Source: an uncultured Clostridia bacterium (GTDB lineage: Bacteria > Bacillota > Clostridia > TANB77 > CAG-508). Taken from it: 39,519 nucleotides of DNA. Positions 1-8,519 of the stretch are shown one piece after another (the first letter of the stretch is position 1; each line of letters begins with the position of its first letter). The notes beneath the pieces are model-generated. The model worked only from the letters and a program-made list of their open reading frames with translations, made no database searches and had not been told where the DNA came from. A program made the position numbers and the translations under genes. The DNA is taken from the NCBI GenBank assembly GCA_944392885.1, contig CALXYG010000031.1, positions 1-39,519 on the forward strand. Direction: 5' to 3'.

Positions 1-2
1 CA

Positions 3-1625
3 AGTTGTTTGGGAATTTACGTTGATAAAAACTTAATTAAATATGCCAAAATAACCAAAGAGCGAGATATTGTAAAGATAGAAGCCTTTGGGGTAAAATT
101 TTATGAAAAACTAGAAGAAACGATTGACCAAATTATAAACGAAACATTTAGTTACCGAATTCCAATTAGCGTAAATTTGAATGATGAAAAATATAACTAC
201 TTTGAAATGTTTAGCTTGTTAAATGAAAAAGATATGAGTAAAGCAATAGCAACAGAGTTCGAATTGCTATGTGAAGAAAAAGGGTATAACAAAAATACTT
301 TAGATTCTCGTTATTTATTAGTAAATAGTCAGGAAAATAGAGAAAAAGTAAAGGCAATGCATATTTCAGCTAGCAATTCTGAAATATCAAAAATAAACCA
401 ACAATTCCAAAAATATAATCTAAAAACAATAGCACCACTTCCAGTGGCTATTACTAATAATATTGAAATCGGGGTTAAAGAAAACACAGCAATTTTAAAC
501 TTAGAAGAAAAAGTTTCATTAACGACCATTATCAATGGACAAGTAAATAAAGTAGAAGTATTAGATGAAGGTATGAGCCAAATCTATAACAAAATTAATA
601 ATAAAGAAAATTCTTATACAAAGGTATATGATATACTAAAAAATACTACAATTTATACAATGGAAGGCAAAGGGTTACAAGAGGAAAGCAACGAACACCT
701 AGAAGATATTATGCCAACTCTTTATAATATTTTAACAGAAGTAAAAGAAAGCACTACGAATAATTTAAATAATATTGATAAACTATACATTACAGGAACT
801 GGTGCTGTTATTAATAATATTGATTTGTATTTTCAAGAATATTTAATGAATACAAAATGCGAAATATTAAAACCATATTTCACCAAAAATCTTTCTGCAA
901 GTAAAACGAATATCAAAGACTATATTGAGGTTAATTCAGCTATCGCTCTGGGATTACAAGGAATTGGTGAAGGAATAAAAACAATTAACTTTAAAACTTC
1001 AAGTGCGTTAGAAAAAATAAAAGAACTATCTCAAATGGAAATCGGAGGGAAAAAGAAAAAAGGTTTCAATAGCGAGAAAAAGAAAATAAGCATTAGATTC
1101 GATCTAAAAGAAGGGCTAGATCATATTGAAACAGTCATGCTTCGTTTTGCAGGAACTTGCTTAATTATTACAATTGTATATGCAATAGGGGCAAATATTA
1201 TCACAAATATGATGAATCAAAAGCAAGAGGAAACTGAGCTATTAATTGCTGATACAAATGCACAATTAGAAAAGATTGCACAAGATACACAAACTATTAA
1301 CAATAAAACAGCAGAATATAATACTTTAATAAAAAATTTAGAAGATATTAATCAAGAAATAGCAATTGAAAACAGCAGAAAAAATGCTATACCAAATTTA
1401 TTAAGCCGTATTATGTATAATATTGCAAAAAATGTACAACTCACATCAATAGAAAACACAATAGACAAACATATTGTAATAAACGCACAAGCAGAGGACT
1501 ATGAGCAGTTAGGTTATTTTTTGGCGGCACTTAAAACAGAAGGCGTATTGGTGAATGTAAAATCCAATAGTGGAGTAAAGCAGAATAACGTTGTAAAAAT
1601 TACCATAGAAGGAGATATGCCATGA
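3..1625 (+). CDS. pilM: PilM-PilN fusion, type IV pilus inner-membrane assembly protein (5' partial)
   Basis: The protein joins a cytoplasmic actin-like PilM domain (about the first 350 residues, beginning LGIYVDKNLIKYAKI) to a PilN-like part. The PilN part has one membrane segment at about residues 375-398, a coiled-coil stretch and a small C-terminal alpha/beta domain. In other systems PilM and PilN are separate proteins that link the cytoplasmic ATPases to the PilO alignment complex. The frame is open to the window edge (codons for S and C precede the TTG at 9), so the true start is probably upstream. It ends in ATGA, with its TGA overlapping the pilO start at 1622. An in-frame TAA follows at 1635, so termination does not depend on UGA. 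The fusion call is inferred from fold order and the pilus neighbours. Confidence 0.8.
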   Translation, partial: SCLGIYVDKNLIKYAKITKERDIVKIEAFGVKFYEKLEETIDQIINETFSYRIPISVNLNDEKYNYFEMFSLLNEKDMSKAIATEFELLCEEKGYNKNTLDSRYLLVNSQENREKVKAMHISASNSEISKINQQFQKYNLKTIAPLPVAITNNIEIGVKENTAILNLEEKVSLTTIINGQVNKVEVLDEGMSQIYNKINNKENSYTKVYDILKNTTIYTMEGKGLQEESNEHLEDIMPTLYNILTEVKESTTNNLNNIDKLYITGTGAVINNIDLYFQEYLMNTKCEILKPYFTKNLSASKTNIKDYIEVNSAIALGLQGIGEGIKTINFKTSSALEKIKELSQMEIGGKKKKGFNSEKKKISIRFDLKEGLDHIETVMLRFAGTCLIITIVYAIGANIITNMMNQKQEETELLIADTNAQLEKIAQDTQTINNKTAEYNTLIKNLEDINQEIAIENSRKNAIPNLLSRIMYNIAKNVQLTSIENTIDKHIVINAQAEDYEQLGYFLAALKTEGVLVNVKSNSGVKQNNVVKITIEGDMP

Positions 1626-2326
1626 AAAAGATTTTAATTGCCATTTTAATAATATTACTAATTATGTTAGCAACCTATACTATTATTGATGGAATTCAAA
1701 TTGGGAATTTTGAAGTGCTTAGCTATGCAAAAATCATGGAGCATAATGATGAATTAGAGGCAAAGATTACTGAGGCGGCTACCCTAACAAGTGTAACTTT
1801 CCCAGAAAAATTACAAGCATTAACAGCAGCTTCTAGTCAACTAGTTACAACTAGAGAACAATATCAAGATAAAATTGCTTATTCGAGTGAAGAAGATGTT
1901 AGAAGAGCTAAAGAAATAAAAAACTATAATGTAGAATTTTTATTCACAAGGTTAGGAAATTATGCAAAACAACATGGACTTAATATGGACTTGGCACCAC
2001 AGACTACGTCAGCTACGGGTGTATATGATTTAAAATTTATACTACGTGGCAAATACTCTTCTATTTCTGAATTTATTAGAAGTATAGAAAATGACACAAA
2101 CCTAAACTTCAAAATTGAAAATTTTAAATTAACACCAGATACTAGTAACCAAATTTTAAAGGCAGAATTTGTTGTATCAGAGTTAAAACTTAATGTAGAT
2201 AGCGGTATAGTTACAACAATAACAGAATCTACAACACAAAACACAACACAAAATACAGCACAAAATACAACACAGAATACAACTAACACTTCTACTGTTG
2301 GTGAAAATACAGATACAACACAATAA
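1622..2326 (+). CDS. pilO: PilO-like type IV pilus alignment-complex protein
   Basis: This 234-residue protein has a single membrane segment at residues 3-20, a helical stretch (about 40-90) and a ferredoxin-like periplasmic-type domain (about 100-190), as in PilO, the partner of PilN in the pilus alignment complex. Its start overlaps the pilM/N stop in an ATGA, a sign of translational coupling. The C-terminal tail (about 200-234) is a Thr/Gln/Asn repeat encoded by 12-bp direct repeats, which is unusual for PilO and probably unstructured. Sequence identity of PilO proteins is low, so the call leans on length, topology and position after PilM/N. Confidence 0.7.
   Translation: MKKILIAILIILLIMLATYTIIDGIQIGNFEVLSYAKIMEHNDELEAKITEAATLTSVTFPEKLQALTAASSQLVTTREQYQDKIAYSSEEDVRRAKEIKNYNVEFLFTRLGNYAKQHGLNMDLAPQTTSATGVYDLKFILRGKYSSISEFIRSIENDTNLNFKIENFKLTPDTSNQILKAEFVVSELKLNVDSGIVTTITESTTQNTTQNTAQNTTQNTTNTSTVGENTDTTQ
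2231..2278 (+). repeat. 12-bp tandem repeat in pilO tail
   Basis: Four near-identical 12-bp units (consensus ACAACACAAAAT) encode the tetrapeptide TTQN, with one unit reading TAQN. The unit length is a multiple of three, so copy-number change would alter tail length without breaking the frame. Confidence 0.85.
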
Positions 2327-2339
2327 AAGGGAGGAAAAC

Positions 2340-2723
2340 ATGTTTAAAACTATAATAAAAGAAACATTTATAATGCTATTATTATGTGTTGCTATTGTTT
2401 TAATTTTTGGAATTGTATTTTATGAATACATTCCTGTCAATAAAGTTGTACCAAAAAAAGTAGCATATAGTGTTTCAGAAGAAGTAAAAGCAGAATTAGA
2501 AAGTGATGTATCGGTAGAAGAATCACAACCTTTAAATATTATATATTCAGTGGATGCTGTTGACTTACAAAAATATGAAGAAAGTGGAAGTTATGTACCA
2601 GGTAAACCAAATCCATTTGAACCATTTACTTCGACAAACAACAATACATTTATTGAAAATAATAATATATCACAGGGAAATTCTATAGAGGAATATTATC
2701 CAACAAATAGTAGTACAAAATAA
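2340..2723 (+). CDS. Small single-TM protein of the pilus operon (PilP-position)
   Basis: A 127-residue protein with an N-terminal membrane anchor (about residues 7-28) and a polar, Asn/Ser-rich extracytoplasmic part. The start at 2340 is chosen because GGGAGG lies 5-6 bases upstream; a longer in-frame start at 2298 lies inside pilO and has no such site. The motif KPNPFEPF near residue 100 resembles the proline-rich stretch that helps PilP dock on PilN/PilO, and the gene sits where pilP often does. That is only suggestive; I do not recognise the family. Confidence 0.6.
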   Translation: MFKTIIKETFIMLLLCVAIVLIFGIVFYEYIPVNKVVPKKVAYSVSEEVKAELESDVSVEESQPLNIIYSVDAVDLQKYEESGSYVPGKPNPFEPFTSTNNNTFIENNNISQGNSIEEYYPTNSSTK

Positions 2724-2780
2724 ATTTCGGTTATATTTATAAAATAAATATACAAAAATTTTTTTAAGGAGGAGAGTTTT

Positions 2781-2996
2781 ATGTTAAAAAATCAAAAAGG
2801 TATTACATTGGTTGCATTAGTAATTACAATTATTGTTTTATTAATTTTAGCTGCTGCCGCTATTACAATGGCAATAAACTCTGAAGGTTTATTTACAAAA
2901 GCTAATACTGCAGTAAATTCGTGGAATAATGCCGTATTAAACGAAGGAAAAGTACTCAACGATTTAATAGATGAAGCAACATCACACGGTAATTAA
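2781..2996 (+). CDS. Short prepilin-like protein lacking Glu5
   Basis: A 71-residue class III-signal protein: short basic leader (MLKNQKG), then the hydrophobic stretch ITLVALVITI typical of prepilins, cleaved after Gly7 by a prepilin peptidase. Position +5 after the cleavage site is Ala, not the Glu that most assembled major pilins carry. The mature part is only about 64 residues. A strong GGAGGAG ribosome binding site precedes it, and a hairpin follows, so it may be made in excess of downstream genes. It could be the major pilin subunit of a minimal pilus or a minor pilin. Confidence 0.7.
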   Translation: MLKNQKGITLVALVITIIVLLILAAAAITMAINSEGLFTKANTAVNSWNNAVLNEGKVLNDLIDEATSHGN

Positions 2997-3021
2997 TTTA
3001 ATTACTAAAATAGAATCAATT

Positions 3022-3064
3022 ATTCAGGCATATGCATGGACAACCTTATGTATATGCCTTGAAT
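3022..3064 (+). terminator. Hairpin after the short prepilin gene
   Basis: The arms around TTCAGGCATATGCAT and ATGTATATGCCTTGAA are imperfectly complementary, and TTTTAAT follows. This could be a leaky terminator that lowers transcription into the downstream pilus genes. Confidence 0.5.
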
Positions 3065-3086
3065 TTTAATTATCAAGAGGAAGTAT

Positions 3087-3860
3087 ATGAGTATTATAAA
3101 TATTATTATATATTTTTTCCTTTTTATTACTGGAACTGTTATTGGAAGTTTTTGTACACTAGCAGTTTATAGAATACCATTGAAAAAAGATATTATACAT
3201 GAACATTCATTTTGCCCAAATTGTAATCATAAATTAAACGTTTTAGATTTAATACCAGTAATAAGTTATTTAATATTGTGTGGAAAATGCCGATATTGTG
3301 GGGAAAAAATTAGAATTCGTTATTTTCTATTAGAAATTTTATCAGGGATAATTATATTGCTTTTTGGAATATCTTTAAATCTTTCAATAGAAATACTTGA
3401 GATAAGTAAATATTGCTATTTTATATTTGGAATTTTATATATTATAACCCTTATGTTAATTGCAGGTATAAGTAAGGAAAAAAGGGAAATACCGAAAGAA
3501 GTATTACTTTTTGGAGTAAGTACAATGAGCATATATATGATATATCTATTTATAGTAGAAAAGGCTAATATAGATAGATATATTATGTATTTATTTGTTA
3601 TGCTTGTTCTATTAACAATTGATACATTTTTGATTAAAAACAAACAAAGAACTAGTACTGCCATTTCAACACTACTATTAATGCAATTCTTTCTATTATT
3701 TACATCTCCAAGAGCAATTGTAGGGACAGCAATAATAACTTTGCTTTTCATTGCCATAGGAAACATGAAAAAGAAAAAAATAGAATTGCCAATTTATTTC
3801 TACCTTTGTGTAAGTAATATTATTTTATTAATTTTGGAAAATTTTACTTATTATTATTAG
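3087..3860 (+). CDS. pilD: Prepilin peptidase homologue (PilD/ComC-like) with apparently lost catalytic aspartates
   Basis: The 257-residue membrane protein begins like A24 prepilin peptidases: GSFCTLAVYRIP, then the two cysteine pairs CPNC and CGKC-RYCG of the N-terminal domain (residues about 22-75). The aspartyl half looks degenerate. The segment before the conserved IP reads AGISKEKREIP, where the family has an Asp seven residues before the Pro; here that place is Ser. No GxGD motif is visible: the corresponding region reads TSTAISTLLLMQ. About six further membrane segments are present. It may be an inactive paralogue, a methylase-only form or a diverged enzyme. Confidence 0.65.
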   Translation: MSIINIIIYFFLFITGTVIGSFCTLAVYRIPLKKDIIHEHSFCPNCNHKLNVLDLIPVISYLILCGKCRYCGEKIRIRYFLLEILSGIIILLFGISLNLSIEILEISKYCYFIFGILYIITLMLIAGISKEKREIPKEVLLFGVSTMSIYMIYLFIVEKANIDRYIMYLFVMLVLLTIDTFLIKNKQRTSTAISTLLLMQFFLLFTSPRAIVGTAIITLLFIAIGNMKKKKIELPIYFYLCVSNIILLILENFTYYY

Positions 3861-3901
3861 ACAAATAAATAAACCATTGTACATTATATAGGAGGAAGCA
3901 G

Positions 3902-5650
3902 ATGTTAAAAAAGATATTATCCCAAAGGGGATTCACGGGAATAGAACTTTCTATTTCCATAGTAATATTAACAATATTTATTATTCTCATTTCCACAATT
4001 TTTTTTAATATATATTTGTATTTTTCAGATGCACAAAGAAATGCAATAGCATATTCATATGTAACAGAATTGTCAGAAACGATTGATCAAATGTATTATT
4101 CAGAAATTGAAGATAATACATTACAAGAAAAAATTGAAAGTATGAATATTGGCAGTGGATACACATTGACTGCTTCTGTTGAAAGATATCAACCAGAAGG
4201 TGAAAATAGTCAAGATTTAGTTAAAACAATAACAATCACAGTAGAATATATGGTTGGAAAAGAAACTGAAAAAGTTGAAATAAAAAGAATTAAATCAAAA
4301 GAAATATTAATTACTCCAAACAAACCAAAATTAACTAATGGAATGGTGCCAGTAAAATATGTGGTGACTGGAGGAAATATAGAAGAAGGCTATTGGCAAA
4401 TCACAACAGAGGATGACTCAACATGGTATAGTTATGAAAACAAACAATGGGCAAACATAATGTTACAAGATGGATTAACAGTAGAAGGTGGAATTAAAGT
4501 AACAGATAAAAATAAAGCTAGCCTAGTAGGAAGAAAGATATCTACTATGGGAAGTATGTTTGTATGGATTCCACGTTACGCCTATAAAATACCAGATACT
4601 AATTATCATACTAGTACAGCCGGAGAAATCAATATTATATTTTTATATAGCACAAGTAATAATTATATAGATGAAAATGGAAATATGCAACCCATATCAA
4701 ATATGGAAGGGTATAAAATTCATCCAAGCTTTCAAAATGGAACTGATACAAATTATGCAAATGGAGAAGGAGATTCAGAGATTTCTGGTTTTTGGGTAGC
4801 AAAGTTTGAGGCAAGTAGTACAGATTCAAGAGTGGAAAACTATGGTGGTGGAGATACTACAGATCTTAATGTAAAAATTTTGCCAAATGCAATAAGCTGG
4901 AGAAATGTTAATGGAATTAATATTAATATAGTCTGCAAAGCAATGAAAAATATTGGCAATATTTATGGACTTCCAGAAACAGCTAATACACATATGATGA
5001 AAAATAGCCAATGGGGAGCAGTTGCATATTTAACACAAAGTAAATATGGAAATATGCAAAACACTTTAGATAGTAATTCAGGAGTATGGAATAATAGTTA
5101 CCATAATGGAGATAGCTATTTTACAACAAAGACAGGTATGGTTGGAGAAACAAGAGACTCAGCCACTACAAATGGAATAGCAAGTACTGTATATTATGAA
5201 TATAATACAGAAAATGGAATAAAAGGAAGTTCAACAAGGAATATATATGGAATTTATGATTTAGCTGGTGGAGCATGGGAATATGTAGCAAGTTATTTAA
5301 CATCTGGAACAAATGAATATGTAACATATTTTAAAACCTTACAGTCAAGAGAAAAACAAGAATATGCAGGTACAGGTGAAATCACAACAGAAGGAAGAAA
5401 AGCGAATTATCATACAAATAGTGAAAAATATGGAGATGCAATATGGGAAACAAGTAGCGATGATGCAGGAAATGAATTGAACCTATCTTGGAATAGCGAC
5501 TGTGCAATCTTTCCTGGAATTTCGCATCCGTTCTTCTTACGCGGTGGCAGTTTTGATTACGTGAATTCTGCTGGATTGTTCGCTTTTACTTCTGAAACTG
5601 GGGGAGCAAGTCACATATACGGCTTCCGTCCGGCAATTATAATAAAATAA
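3902..5650 (+). CDS. Type IV prepilin fused to an FGE/C-type-lectin-like domain (DGR-target-like)
   Basis: The 582-residue protein starts with a canonical prepilin signal, RG|FTGIELSISIVIL, with Glu at +5, followed by the pilin helix (to about residue 40) and a pilin-like head. From about residue 150 it carries a large domain with FVWIPRYAYKI, GFWVAKFEAS, IYDLAGGAWEYV and a final RGGSF...GFRPAI, the pattern of formylglycine-generating-enzyme/C-type-lectin folds used by variable proteins of diversity-generating retroelements. I infer a pilus-borne, possibly tip-located, binding protein. It sits between the peptidase homologue and pilB and has a GGAGGAAG ribosome binding site. No reverse transcriptase or template repeat is in the window, so diversification would have to act in trans. 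Confidence 0.75.
   Translation: MLKKILSQRGFTGIELSISIVILTIFIILISTIFFNIYLYFSDAQRNAIAYSYVTELSETIDQMYYSEIEDNTLQEKIESMNIGSGYTLTASVERYQPEGENSQDLVKTITITVEYMVGKETEKVEIKRIKSKEILITPNKPKLTNGMVPVKYVVTGGNIEEGYWQITTEDDSTWYSYENKQWANIMLQDGLTVEGGIKVTDKNKASLVGRKISTMGSMFVWIPRYAYKIPDTNYHTSTAGEINIIFLYSTSNNYIDENGNMQPISNMEGYKIHPSFQNGTDTNYANGEGDSEISGFWVAKFEASSTDSRVENYGGGDTTDLNVKILPNAISWRNVNGININIVCKAMKNIGNIYGLPETANTHMMKNSQWGAVAYLTQSKYGNMQNTLDSNSGVWNNSYHNGDSYFTTKTGMVGETRDSATTNGIASTVYYEYNTENGIKGSSTRNIYGIYDLAGGAWEYVASYLTSGTNEYVTYFKTLQSREKQEYAGTGEITTEGRKANYHTNSEKYGDAIWETSSDDAGNELNLSWNSDCAIFPGISHPFFLRGGSFDYVNSAGLFAFTSETGGASHIYGFRPAIIIK
5489..5650 (+). other. Candidate DGR variable region at the 3' end of the pilin-lectin gene
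   Basis: The last 160 bases encode WNSD...PFFLRGG...AGLFAF...YGFRPA, the conserved frame of lectin-type variable proteins. The part 5532-5639 is about 46% G+C by my count, well above the flanking gene. Codons at places that are often Asn in such proteins keep T or C in the third position (TTT, GAT, TAC, ACT, CAC), as adenine mutagenesis of AAC/AAT template codons would leave them. This is inference: no template repeat was found in the window. Confidence 0.5.
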
Positions 5651-5752
5651 TTTTTTAGGAAATTTTCGGTAATAAGACAAAATATATATTCAAAAAGAGA
5701 AGAATGATGTATAATAAAGTTAGAAAAGAGTACAAAAGAAAGGAGAAAAAAT

Positions 5753-7387
5753 ATGCCTATTGAACAAAGAAGGAGAAGCCCTATAGGGATAGAGCTAGTA
5801 AAACGTGGAATTGTAACACAAAATGATATTGAACGTGCACTTGAATATCAAAGAATTAATCCAACAAAAAAAATAGGTGACATTTTGCATAGTTTAGATG
5901 TATGTGACCAAAACACTTTAATTGAAGCGATAGGTGATATTGTAGGAGAAAAAGGAATAATTCTGCGATATGCTGATATTACAATTAATATAACAGAATA
6001 TATTTCATTAGATGTTGCAAAACAAAATAAAGCCATTCCGTTTGAGATCTCAGGTGGAAAAGTAAAAGTCTGTTTCGCAGATACAGCCAATAAAAGGGCG
6101 ATGGAAACAGTTAGATTATTGTTATTAAACAAAGGACTTGTTATGGAGCGCTATATTACATATGAAAGCAATATAGATGCTATTTTAAAAAGTTTCGAAG
6201 GACAAGCAACTGAGAATATTACTATAAGTAGAGATGTTACTACATTAGTGGACAGTATTATAAAAACAGGTATGGAAAAAAGAGCAAGTGACATTCATAT
6301 TGAACCTATGGAAAACGAAGTAAGAGTTCGTTACCGTATTGATGGAGAACTATTGACAGTTGCAACAGTTGAAAAAGATAAACAAGCTCAGATTATTGGC
6401 AGATTGAAAGCTATTTCTAATATGCATCAGGAAAAACAAGAGGCACAAGATGGTAGAATTGTTCTTTACCCAGATTATAATATTCGTGTATCCTCTCAGA
6501 AAAACATTTTTGGAGAAAAATTTGTACTGCGTTTGTTAAAAAAGAACGCAAGTATTAGACAAATATTTGAATTAGGTTTTCCAGAAGATGATAAGCTTGT
6601 ACAAAAAAGTTTTAATAAAAGAAATAGCATTTCTATAATCGCAGCTCCAACAGGGGAAGGTAAAACAACGACACTATATAGTATTATTGATTTTTTAAAT
6701 AATCCAAATGTAAATATTACAACAATAGAGGATCCAGTAGAAATTCGCATTTTAGGGTTAAACCAAATTGAAATCGATGCAAAAACAACATTCTCAGATT
6801 CTCTACGCACAGTTCTACGACAAGATCCAGATATTATATTAGTTGGTGAGATACGTGACTTTGAAACAGCAGAAATTGCAATGCAATCTGGTCAAACAGG
6901 ACACTATGTATTGTCTACTATACATACCATAGATGCAATCGAAGTTATTACTAGACTACGTAAACTAGGAATATCGAACTATGATATTGCAAGCACACTA
7001 GCTTCAACAGTATCACAAAGATTAGTTAGAAAATTATGTCCAAAATGTAAAAAAGAAAGAGACTATACAGAGGAAGAAAAAAATATAATTAATTCCATTG
7101 GAAACAAATATAATATTGATTTTCAGTTCGAAGGTAAGAAAACATATGATGCAGTTGGCTGTAAATTCTGTAACCATATTGGATATTACGAAAGAATTGG
7201 TATTTTTGAGGTATTAACATTAGAAGATAATGTAAAGCAATTAATAGTAAACAATGCTTCAAGTATTGAAATACGTAATGAAGCATTGAGACAAGGCTAT
7301 CAGCCATTAGTTATTGATGGAATACATAAAGTAATAAATGGAACTACAAATCTAGAAGAAATCAATAGAAAACTATTAATTTACTAA
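5753..7387 (+). CDS. pilB: Type IV pilus assembly ATPase PilB (GspE family)
   Basis: This 544-residue hexameric ATPase powers pilus extension at the cytoplasmic face. An MshEN-like N-terminal domain (about residues 1-150) is followed by the ATPase core: Walker A APTGEGKTTT at about 297-306, the LRQDPDIILVGEIRD segment (Walker B) at about 354-368, and the His-containing TGHYVLSTIHT. Two cysteine pairs, CPKC (about 429) and CKFC (about 470), form the usual zinc site. Length is normal for the family. AAAGGAG precedes the ATG. It starts the PilB-PilT-PilC block of the locus. Confidence 0.95.
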   Translation: MPIEQRRRSPIGIELVKRGIVTQNDIERALEYQRINPTKKIGDILHSLDVCDQNTLIEAIGDIVGEKGIILRYADITINITEYISLDVAKQNKAIPFEISGGKVKVCFADTANKRAMETVRLLLLNKGLVMERYITYESNIDAILKSFEGQATENITISRDVTTLVDSIIKTGMEKRASDIHIEPMENEVRVRYRIDGELLTVATVEKDKQAQIIGRLKAISNMHQEKQEAQDGRIVLYPDYNIRVSSQKNIFGEKFVLRLLKKNASIRQIFELGFPEDDKLVQKSFNKRNSISIIAAPTGEGKTTTLYSIIDFLNNPNVNITTIEDPVEIRILGLNQIEIDAKTTFSDSLRTVLRQDPDIILVGEIRDFETAEIAMQSGQTGHYVLSTIHTIDAIEVITRLRKLGISNYDIASTLASTVSQRLVRKLCPKCKKERDYTEEEKNIINSIGNKYNIDFQFEGKKTYDAVGCKFCNHIGYYERIGIFEVLTLEDNVKQLIVNNASSIEIRNEALRQGYQPLVIDGIHKVINGTTNLEEINRKLLIY

Positions 7388-7402
7388 AGGGGAGGGAAAC
7401 AA

Positions 7403-8501
7403 ATGATAGAAATTGAGAAAATCTTGGAGATAGCAAAACAGGAAGATGCCTCAGACATACACTTAATTTGTGGGTTAAAGCCAATATTGAGAGTAGTACG
7501 TTCATTAAATGAAATAACCGAAATGAGAGAACTAACAGAAGATGATATGTATGAAATATATGATTACTTTGTACGAGGAAACTTAGATAAAGATGAAGTA
7601 TTTCGCCAGACAAGAAGACTTGACTGTTCTTATGAATATCAAGATATTCGTTTAAGAGTAAATATATCATATTCAAATGAAATCCCAATTTTGACTTTGA
7701 GAATAATAAAAAATACATTGCCAAAATTTGAAGAGCTGGGAGTACCAGATATAGTGAAGAGAATGACATATCAACCACAGGGACTAATTTTGGTAACAGG
7801 AAAAACAAATTCGGGAAAAACAACAACTTTAAATGCTTTAATCAATGAAATTAATGAAACACAAAACAAAAAAATACTAACACTTGAAAATCCAGTTGAG
7901 TTTAAGCACAAAAGTAAAAAATCTATTGTAATACAAAAAGAAGTAGGTAGAGGAAGAGATTCGCTAAACTTTAGTGATGGTGTTAAAAATTCATTAAGAG
8001 AAGATTGCGATATTTTAGTTATACGGTGAAATTCGTGATAAAGAAACAATGGAAGCAGCTATCGAAATGGCAGAGTCAGGACATTTAGTAATTGGAACAT
8101 TGCATACAAAGTCTTGTGCCGAGACGATTGACAGGATGATTAACTTTTATGAAATTAGTGATCAAACAACAGTAAAATATTTAATATCATCATTATTAAA
8201 GCTAGTAATATCACAAAGATTACTAAAGGGAATAGATGGTAAATTAGTACTGTTGCCTGAAGTTATGGTAGTAGACAATGTTATAGCAGGATGTATTCGA
8301 AAAGACAAATTCAGTGTTTCTGAGCTAGAAGATGCAATGCAAACTAGTATAGAAAAAGGAAATATTACATTAATTAATTCAATTGCTCATTTATTTGTAG
8401 AAGAAAAAATTACATTAGAACAGGCAAAATCTCAGATTGAGGAGAAAAACATAGAAATTCTAAATAGGACAATAATGCAACTAAAAATTAAAAGGCAATA
8501 A
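7403..8501 (+). CDS. pilT: PilT retraction ATPase, interrupted by one +1 frameshift at an in-frame CGG
   Basis: PilT drives pilus retraction. The gene reads in two frames: 7403-8026, then from 8025 onward to 8501. Skipping C8024 gives an uninterrupted 365-residue protein, the usual PilT length. Walker A GKTNSGKTTT lies at about residues 133-142, and the join restores DCDILVIGEIRDKET, the conserved Walker B region, with the glycine encoded by GGT straight after the extra C. Downstream motifs (AESGHLVIGTLHT) are intact and no other lesion is visible. It lies 15 bases after pilB behind a GGGGAGGG site. It may be a pseudogene or a sequencing error, but the lesion matches five others in the window. 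Confidence 0.85.
8024..8026 (+). other. In-frame CGG at the +1 shift point of pilT
   Basis: The zero frame reads ATA CGG TGA; skipping the C gives ATA GGT GAA, coding I-G-E of the conserved VIGEIRD. The CGGT quadruplet would stand for glycine. Confidence 0.8.
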
Positions 8502-8519
8502 GCAGAGGAGGAAGAGCAA

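Noticed and set aside
5489..5650. A DGR template repeat or reverse transcriptase within the window
   Set aside because: I found no second copy of the variable-region sequence and no reverse-transcriptase motifs; the DGR idea therefore rests on the protein's C-terminus only.
7362..7826. Long minus-strand open frame opposite pilT (154 codons)
   Set aside because: It lies wholly against well-recognised pilB/pilT coding sequence, has no ribosome binding site and a composition typical of a shadow frame.
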